Below, one piece after another: positions 58,725 through 64,000 of a DNA stretch of 64,000 nt (within the stretch, counting starts at the first letter, position 1; each line of letters begins with the position of its first letter). This DNA is from Vagococcus xieshaowenii (GTDB taxonomy: Bacteria > Bacillota > Bacilli > Lactobacillales > Vagococcaceae), in assembly GCF_004792515.1 (NCBI RefSeq), contig NZ_CP038865.1:704001-768000 (forward strand), in the 5' to 3' direction. A model generated the notes under the pieces. It was not told the origin of the DNA, searched no databases, and was given only the letters and a program-made list of their open reading frames with translations. A program made the translations under genes and the position numbers.

Positions 58725-60024
58725 TGAGACACATCATTTAAAATCACTTTTTTTTAGAAATGCTTTATCGTTTGCGTTGATTTTCTTGTTTTTAGGTTTC
58801 ATTGTGAATGGTTTAATTACTAGTTCGCTATATCGAAATATTGATGAAGAACTTGTGCGAACCTCTCAAGACAAGTACTTAATTGCTAGAGAATTAATGA
58901 AGTCATTAAATTCAAGTGATGAGAGTCTGTCTTATGACTTAGAAACCGGTCAAAAGATTAACAGTATTAATTTATTTCAAACAGAAGTTGTATTGTGGGA
59001 TAAAGATAAAATAATTGCTAATAGTCTTGCACTAGGTAATCGTATGGAGATTTTTTCGAATCTAAAATTAACCCCATCAAAAGCAAGTAAAATTGAGACA
59101 ATTACATTAGATACCGAGCAGTTTAAAGGATTACGTTTTCGTTCATTATTAGTGGAGACAGGTAATCAAATTATTCCTTATGCTCAGTTGTTATCTAATA
59201 CTAATTCATTAGAAGAGTCGCTTCGATCATTCCAAAAAATATTAATTGCGTGTATGTTATTCTTCTGGTTGATTTCGTTAGGGGTTAGTTATTATCTTGC
59301 TAAATTGAATATTCAACCGATTATTAAATCATGGAAAAAACAGCAAGAATTTGTAGAAAATGCCTCTCATGAATTGAGAACGCCTTTAACTATTATTCAG
59401 GCGAAATTGGAAAAACTATTTATTCATCCAGAACATACAGTAATGGATGAGTCAGAAACGATTGCCATTGCGTTAAATGAAGCCAAACGTTTAGGTCAAT
59501 TGACGAATAGCTTATTAATGCTTGCTCGCTCTGATGGCAATCAATTGGTCGTAAATAAAGAGTTGCAAGACACACAAACATTTATTGAAAGTGTCATGAA
59601 TCCTTTTGTTGAAATTGCTGATCTGGATGACAAAAAAATGGAGATTGATAAGAACGAAGCGTTTGATTTTATGTTTGATCATAATTTGATGAAGCAATTA
59701 TTAGTGATTATAATTGATAACGCGTTGAAATATACCGAGATGGGTGACAAAATTACTATTACAAGTAGGCAGACGTCTCAAAATTGGGAAATCGTGATTG
59801 CAGATACAGGTATCGGGATTAAAGAAGAAGATCTCTCGCAAATTTTTGAACGATTTTATCGTGAAGATTCTGCTAGGCAACGTGATACAGGCGGACATGG
59901 ATTAGGCTTATCTATAGCTAAGTGGATCACAGAGAGTCATGGGGGTAAAATTTATGCAGAACATAATCAACCTAAAGGGAGTCGTTTTGTGATTTCATTA
60001 CCTAATAAAATACCAAATAAATAA
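58717..60024 (+). CDS. Sensor histidine kinase
   Basis: A 435-residue membrane kinase with two membrane helices (about 15-35 and 175-195) enclosing an extracellular sensor part of about 140 residues, then HisKA with His218 in NASHELRTP and a HATPase domain with N-box IIDNALKY and DTGIGI, HGLGLSIAKW. It phosphorylates the preceding regulator. The signal is not readable; the sensor part lacks a known motif. Confidence 0.92.
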   Translation: MTSETHHLKSLFFRNALSFALIFLFLGFIVNGLITSSLYRNIDEELVRTSQDKYLIARELMKSLNSSDESLSYDLETGQKINSINLFQTEVVLWDKDKIIANSLALGNRMEIFSNLKLTPSKASKIETITLDTEQFKGLRFRSLLVETGNQIIPYAQLLSNTNSLEESLRSFQKILIACMLFFWLISLGVSYYLAKLNIQPIIKSWKKQQEFVENASHELRTPLTIIQAKLEKLFIHPEHTVMDESETIAIALNEAKRLGQLTNSLLMLARSDGNQLVVNKELQDTQTFIESVMNPFVEIADLDDKKMEIDKNEAFDFMFDHNLMKQLLVIIIDNALKYTEMGDKITITSRQTSQNWEIVIADTGIGIKEEDLSQIFERFYREDSARQRDTGGHGLGLSIAKWITESHGGKIYAEHNQPKGSRFVISLPNKIPNK

Positions 60025-60057
60025 GTGTAAGTCATTGTGACACAGCCGTTCGCATGA

Positions 60058-60086
60058 TTGACTTTTCCTCAAGAAACGCCTATAAT
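60058..60086 (+). promoter_or_regulatory. Promoter of the aro leader and operon
   Basis: TTGACT (60058-60063), 17-base spacer, TATAAT (60081-60086). Very close to consensus; transcription should start near 60093, just before the leader ORF. Confidence 0.85.
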
Positions 60087-60103
60087 TTACAGGAGAGTTA
60101 TTG

Positions 60104-60205
60104 ATGGATTTATGTAACAATCAGCGTCGAAAAAAAGATGAACATCACAAATACTTAGTAAGAATTATAACAAGACGTTTAATCCGTATTTATTTTTTGG
60201 ATTAA
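60104..60205 (+). CDS. Leader ORF upstream of aroE (33 codons)
   Basis: A 33-residue basic peptide beginning MDLCNNQRRKKDEHHKY and ending IYFLD. AGGAG lies at the right distance from the ATG, and the promoter starts transcription about 11 bases earlier. The last codons and the stop lie within the terminator hairpin (60173-60216) that precedes aroE. This is the geometry of a leader peptide whose translation could affect termination. There is no run of one amino acid codon; Tyr17, Tyr30 and Phe31 are the aromatic ones. It might instead be a small independent protein. Confidence 0.6.
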   Translation: MDLCNNQRRKKDEHHKYLVRIITRRLIRIYFLD

Positions 60206-60216
60206 CGTCTTTTTTT
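60173..60216 (+). terminator. Intrinsic terminator / possible attenuator before aroE
   Basis: AGACGTTTAATCC pairs with GGATTAACGTCT (one bulged base), followed by TTTTTT. It lies between the aro promoter and aroE and overlaps the end of the leader ORF, so it must be read through for aro expression from this promoter. Confidence 0.8.
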
Positions 60217-60230
60217 ATAGAGGTGAGAAA

Positions 60231-61100
60231 ATGATATCTGGAAAAACAAGGCTCGCTGCGGTAATTGCCAATCCTATTAAACATAGTTTGTCACCTTTTA
60301 TTCATAATTTAGCATTTGAGCAAACAGGTGAGGATGGCGTTTATTTAGCATTTGAGATTAATGAAACGTCCTTTGAAGGAAGTCTACAAACTATTCGTCA
60401 ATGGTATATGTATGGTGCTAATTTATCAATGCCATACAAACAGTTGGCGTTACCTTATATGGATCAACTTTCTGAAGAAGTTGAATTTTTAGGCGCTCTT
60501 AACACAATAGTAAATCGTAATGGCCAATTAACTGGTTACAATACAGATGGTATAGGTTTTATCGAAAGCTTAAAGTACAAACAAATTAAACTAAGAAATC
60601 AACGTGTGTTTATTTTAGGAGCAGGTGGTGCAGCGATGGCAATCATTTATGCCTTGGCTAAAGAAGGAGTTGCTACATTAACTGTTGCTAAGCGTCAAAA
60701 TGAGACGTTTGAGTTCGTAAAGAATAAATTACATGAGATATCCCACAAGACGGGGATGACTATCGAATTAGTTACCTTTGATGAAAAAGCGTTAATCAGT
60801 CGTTGCGAAACGGCAACAATGATTGTGAACACAACAAATGTCGGAATGATACAATCAGAGAGTTTACTAAGAAAAGAGTGGCTATCTGACAATCAGCTTG
60901 TTGTAGATATTATTTATCAACCATTAGAAACACAATTGTTGATAGAAGCAAAAGAAAAAGGATGCCAAACCATGAACGGTATTGGCATGTTACTATTCCA
61001 AGCGCTAGCTTCGTTTGAATTATGGACGGGAAAAAGAGTAACACCAGAACCGATTTTTCAACAACTAATGGATTTAATTGAGGAGAAAAATAACCAATGA
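60231..61100 (+). CDS. aroE: Shikimate dehydrogenase
   Basis: A 289-residue NADPH-dependent enzyme reducing 3-dehydroshikimate to shikimate. Substrate site NPIKHSLSPFIHN and the catalytic Lys/Asp region NLSMPYKQ, NTDGIGF, then NADP site ILGAGGAAMAI. First gene of the shikimate operon; it overlaps aroF by four bases. GAGGTGAG ribosome site. Confidence 0.95.
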   Translation: MISGKTRLAAVIANPIKHSLSPFIHNLAFEQTGEDGVYLAFEINETSFEGSLQTIRQWYMYGANLSMPYKQLALPYMDQLSEEVEFLGALNTIVNRNGQLTGYNTDGIGFIESLKYKQIKLRNQRVFILGAGGAAMAIIYALAKEGVATLTVAKRQNETFEFVKNKLHEISHKTGMTIELVTFDEKALISRCETATMIVNTTNVGMIQSESLLRKEWLSDNQLVVDIIYQPLETQLLIEAKEKGCQTMNGIGMLLFQALASFELWTGKRVTPEPIFQQLMDLIEEKNNQ

Positions 61101-62125
61101 TTATTATAATGAAACCAGAAGCAACACAAGCACAAATTGATACCGTGATAGCACGTATTGAATCAGAAGGCATGACTGCCTATTTGAGTCAAGCTGATAA
61201 TCAAGTGACTATTGGCATAGCAGGAGATATTCAAAAACTGAGTACAGGTGGTTTTAATATCTATGAGGGTGTAGAACGTACTGTTCAAATTTCAAGTAGT
61301 TATAAATTAACAAGCCGAGAATTCCATCCAAGTGACACAATTGTGGAAGTGGGCGATTTGAAGATTGGTGAAGGTCACTTCGTCATGATGGCAGGTCCTT
61401 GTTCGATAGAAGATTTGGACCAAATCATGGAGTGTGCTCGCATTGCTAAAGAAGGTGGTGCCACGGTTTTACGAGGTGGTGCCTTCAAACCAAGAACCTC
61501 TCCATACGCATTTCAAGGGCTAGAAGAAGAAGGTTTGAAATATATTCGCCAAGCAGCTGATCATTATGATATGAAAGTTATTACAGAAGTAATGGATGAA
61601 GCTAACTTGCCATTAGTTTGTCAATATGCTGATATCCTACAAATTGGTGCCCGAAATATGCAAAACTTTAAATTACTACAAGCAGTTGGGAAAACAGGGA
61701 TGCCTGTTGCGTTAAAACGTGGGATTTCAGGGACAATTGATGAATGGTTAAATGCAGCTGAATATATTGCAAATCAAGGGAATATGAAGATTATTTTTGT
61801 TGAACGAGGTATCCGTACCTATGAAACAGCTACGCGAAACACGTTTGATTTAAGCGCTATTCCGGTTATCAAAAAATTAAGTCATTTTCCAATTATTGCT
61901 GATCCAAGTCATGGGGTAGGTGTTTGGGATTACGTACCGTCGATGGCGATTGCAGGAGTTGCAGCAGGAGCAGACGGTTTAATCGTTGAAATACATCCTA
62001 ACCCAGCAGAAGCATGGTCTGATGGGCAACAATCATTAAACGAAAAAAATTATTTAAATATGATGGAACAAGTGAATATCATGAATGATGCTATGGAAAA
62101 AATTCGTGCCATTAAACTTGTTTAA
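61097..62125 (+). CDS. aroF: 3-deoxy-7-phosphoheptulonate synthase (DAHP synthase)
   Basis: A 342-residue type I-beta DAHP synthase joining phosphoenolpyruvate and erythrose 4-phosphate, the first step of aromatic synthesis. An N-terminal ferredoxin-like regulatory domain (residues 1-70, MIIIMKPEATQAQID) precedes the barrel with MAGPCSIE, GGAFKPRTSPYAFQG and ADPSHGVG. The N-terminal domain in relatives mediates feedback inhibition. Start overlaps the aroE stop. Confidence 0.95.
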   Translation: MIIIMKPEATQAQIDTVIARIESEGMTAYLSQADNQVTIGIAGDIQKLSTGGFNIYEGVERTVQISSSYKLTSREFHPSDTIVEVGDLKIGEGHFVMMAGPCSIEDLDQIMECARIAKEGGATVLRGGAFKPRTSPYAFQGLEEEGLKYIRQAADHYDMKVITEVMDEANLPLVCQYADILQIGARNMQNFKLLQAVGKTGMPVALKRGISGTIDEWLNAAEYIANQGNMKIIFVERGIRTYETATRNTFDLSAIPVIKKLSHFPIIADPSHGVGVWDYVPSMAIAGVAAGADGLIVEIHPNPAEAWSDGQQSLNEKNYLNMMEQVNIMNDAMEKIRAIKLV

Positions 62126-62148
62126 TATTAAACGCGAGGTGAAGTAGA

Positions 62149-63219
62149 GTGGAACTTCCAGTTAATTTAGAACATCATAGCTATAAGATATCAATAAAAA
62201 CTAATAGCCTTTCCCAGATTGGTAACTGGTTGGCTAATCTGTGGCATAAACGAAAACTAGCGATTATTACGGATGATACGGTGAATGCTCTATACGGATC
62301 CATCGTAAAGACCTCGTTAATTGAGGCGGGTTTTGAAACAGAACTATTTAGTGTGACTCCAGGAGAAGCAAGTAAATCTCTTACAACCGCAAGTCTTTTA
62401 TATGAGCAATTAGCTGAATTCGGTATGACTCGCTCGGATGGCGTGGTTATATTGGGTGGAGGGGTTGTAGGAGACTTAGGTGGATTTGTTGCTTCTACCT
62501 ACATGAGAGGTCTATCGTTTGTTCAAGTACCTACCACTTTATTGGCGCAAGTTGATAGTAGTGTTGGGGGGAAAACAGCCGTTAACACTGAGGTAGCAAA
62601 GAATTTGGTAGGTACATTTGCTCAACCAGATGGCGTATTAATTGATCCTCAAACATTGCAAACGCTAAATAGCCGCCAAATTAGTGAAGGAATAGCTGAA
62701 ATCGTAAAATCAGCAGCTATAGCAGACATGAGTCTATGGTCTAAACTAGAACAACTCGATAATAAAGAAGCTTTAGTCTCAGAAGCCGAAGTAATCGTTC
62801 ATGCTTGCTGTCAAATTAAAGCACGAGTGGTTGAAGAGGATGAATTTGATAACGGCAATCGTTTAATCTTAAATTTTGGACATACGATTGGTCACGCCAT
62901 TGAAAATCAAGCAGGATATGGGGAAATAACACATGGAGAAGCTGTCTCAATAGGTATGGTGCAGCTGTCAAAAGTTGCTGAAAAAAAAGGCTTGATTGCA
63001 TCAGGTGTCACAGCTTCCTTACGAGAAATGTTAACTAAATTTGATCTACCCATTGAATGGCCAGATTTAAATAGAGAACAATTATATGGTGCCTTAACAC
63101 ATGATAAAAAAACACGAGGAAGTCAATTGAAATTAATTCTTGTGCCAACAATTGGTCAAGCCGTTATCCATCAGTTGCCGATAACCGAGATGAAAGAATT
63201 TTTAGAAATAACAAAATAG
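62149..63219 (+). CDS. aroB: 3-dehydroquinate synthase
   Basis: A 356-residue enzyme converting DAHP to 3-dehydroquinate with NAD+ and a metal. [31 protein letters not shown] and [10 protein letters not shown] carry the NAD and metal residues. GTG start with GAGGTG eight bases upstream. Third gene of the operon. Confidence 0.95.
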   Translation: MELPVNLEHHSYKISIKTNSLSQIGNWLANLWHKRKLAIITDDTVNALYGSIVKTSLIEAGFETELFSVTPGEASKSLTTASLLYEQLAEFGMTRSDGVVILGGGVVGDLGGFVASTYMRGLSFVQVPTTLLAQVDSSVGGKTAVNTEVAKNLVGTFAQPDGVLIDPQTLQTLNSRQISEGIAEIVKSAAIADMSLWSKLEQLDNKEALVSEAEVIVHACCQIKARVVEEDEFDNGNRLILNFGHTIGHAIENQAGYGEITHGEAVSIGMVQLSKVAEKKGLIASGVTASLREMLTKFDLPIEWPDLNREQLYGALTHDKKTRGSQLKLILVPTIGQAVIHQLPITEMKEFLEITK

Positions 63220-63230
63220 AAGGTGAAAAA

Positions 63231-64000
63231 ATGCGATTTTTAACAGCAGGTGAATCACATGGACCAGAATTAACAACGATTATTGAAGGTGTCCCAGCGG
63301 GTTTAGCATTAATAGAAGAAGACATAAATGAAGGTTTATCTCGTCGACAAAAAGGCTATGGACGAGGTGGTCGTATGTTGATTGAAAAAGATCGCGTACG
63401 TATTACCTCAGGCATTCGCCATGGTAAAACACTGGGCTCTCCAATCACACTAGTCGTTGAAAATAAGGACTGGAAAAATTGGCAATCAGTAATGTCTAGT
63501 GAGTCAGTAACAGATAAAGAAAAATTAAAACGTCGTGTGGCTAAACCACGTCCTGGACATGCCGATTTAGTCGGTGGTCAAAAATATGCCTTTGATGATT
63601 TAAGAAATGTATTAGAACGCTCATCAGCTCGTGAAACAACAATGCGCGTGGCAGTAGGAGCTATTGCCAAAAAACTGCTAAAGGAATTAGAGATTGAGGT
63701 GGCTAGCCATGTGGTAACGATAGGCGGAGTACATGCTGATTTGTTACCGCATTATACAGTAAATGATATCCAACGCTTAGCTGAAGCATCTGAAGTACGT
63801 TGTTTAGATCAACAAGTTGAACAACAAATGAAAGACGTTATCGATCAAGCTAAAAAAGATGGTGACACGGTTGGTGGTGTAGTTGAAGTTGTTGTAGGTG
63901 GTGTGCCAGTTGGTTTAGGAAGTTATACGCATTGGGATAATAAATTTGATGGAAAGATTGCCCAAGCGATGATGAGTATTAATGCTTTCAAGGGTGTAGA
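63231..64000 (+). CDS. aroC: Chorismate synthase (partial, runs off the window)
   Basis: The first 256 codons are visible, from ATG 63231 with AAGGTG upstream. [20 protein letters not shown], the [11 protein letters not shown] stretch and [15 protein letters not shown] are chorismate synthase signatures. The enzyme makes chorismate from EPSP with reduced FMN. The frame is open to the right edge, so the C-terminal part is outside the window. Confidence 0.95.
   Translation, partial: MRFLTAGESHGPELTTIIEGVPAGLALIEEDINEGLSRRQKGYGRGGRMLIEKDRVRITSGIRHGKTLGSPITLVVENKDWKNWQSVMSSESVTDKEKLKRRVAKPRPGHADLVGGQKYAFDDLRNVLERSSARETTMRVAVGAIAKKLLKELEIEVASHVVTIGGVHADLLPHYTVNDIQRLAEASEVRCLDQQVEQQMKDVIDQAKKDGDTVGGVVEVVVGGVPVGLGSYTHWDNKFDGKIAQAMMSINAFKGV

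Noticed and set aside
60093-60216. T-box leader upstream of aroE
   Set aside because: The transcribed leader is only about 120 bases and lacks the T-box sequence and stem I; a short ORF with terminator explains it better.

Overview
The window reads as chromosomal DNA of a low-GC Firmicute of the order Lactobacillales. The gene order tdk-prfA-prmC-sua5-glyA-upp, the aroE-aroF-aroB-aroC run, the many PTS genes, lactate dehydrogenase and a class III fructose-bisphosphatase fit Enterococcaceae (Vagococcus/Enterococcus-like) or Carnobacteriaceae. The genus cannot be fixed from sequence reading alone. I see no phage, insertion sequence, CRISPR array, rRNA or tRNA; this is ordinary core and accessory chromosome with unusually readable regulatory leaders.

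Layout. 1-2.7 kb: end of a beta-glucoside PTS permease and its 6-phospho-beta-glucosidase. 2.9-6.9 kb: amidase, YxeA-like exported protein, PAP2 phosphatase, a guanidine-I riboswitch driving a two-gene SMR guanidinium exporter, and an unknown protein. 7-10.6 kb: an MgtA-type Mg2+ P-type ATPase (minus strand) behind an M-box riboswitch, an intrinsic terminator and a previously uncalled 31-codon leader ORF, preceded by an ArAE_1-type membrane protein. 10.8-12.2 kb: amino-acid permease. 12.4-19.6 kb: a PTS EIICB, an adenylosuccinate/argininosuccinate-lyase-like enzyme and a ChbG/YdjC deacetylase, followed by an RpiR regulator, malic enzyme and fumarase. Read together these suggest import of a phosphorylated amino-sugar-like compound, lyase release of fumarate, and conversion to malate, pyruvate and NADH. 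19.7-30.3 kb: acyltransferase, small glycine-rich protein, aminotransferase, a glutamine/arginine-type ABC transporter with ArgR-like boxes on its promoter, proC-yfhO, a serine hydrolase and a YitT protein. 30.5-36.2 kb: the conserved tdk-prfA-prmC-sua5-glyA-upp block. 36.3-42.2 kb: a RodA/FtsW protein, then MurE-like ligase, dicarboxylate symporter and AsnB-like amidotransferase. 42.5-48.5 kb: a mannoside operon (GH38, PTS EIIC, RpiR, GH125). 48.6-57.9 kb: mostly minus-strand genes (ndk, fbp, nuclease-like, SDR, a CAP-domain wall protein, ldh, a YdcF-like protein), with a plus-strand acetyltransferase and small exported protein inside. 58-60 kb: two-component system. 60-64 kb: shikimate operon aroE-aroF-aroB-aroC (aroC runs off the end), preceded by a strong promoter, a 33-codon leader ORF and a terminator that overlaps the leader's end.

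The two observations I rate highest are (1) the mgtA leader, where an M-box is followed by a short acidic/proline leader ORF and mutually exclusive RNA pairings, one of which covers the mgtA ribosome binding site, and (2) the PTS-lyase-deacetylase / RpiR-malic enzyme-fumarase neighbourhood, which looks like an undescribed catabolic route ending in fumarate. Both are inferences from sequence and need the checks listed.
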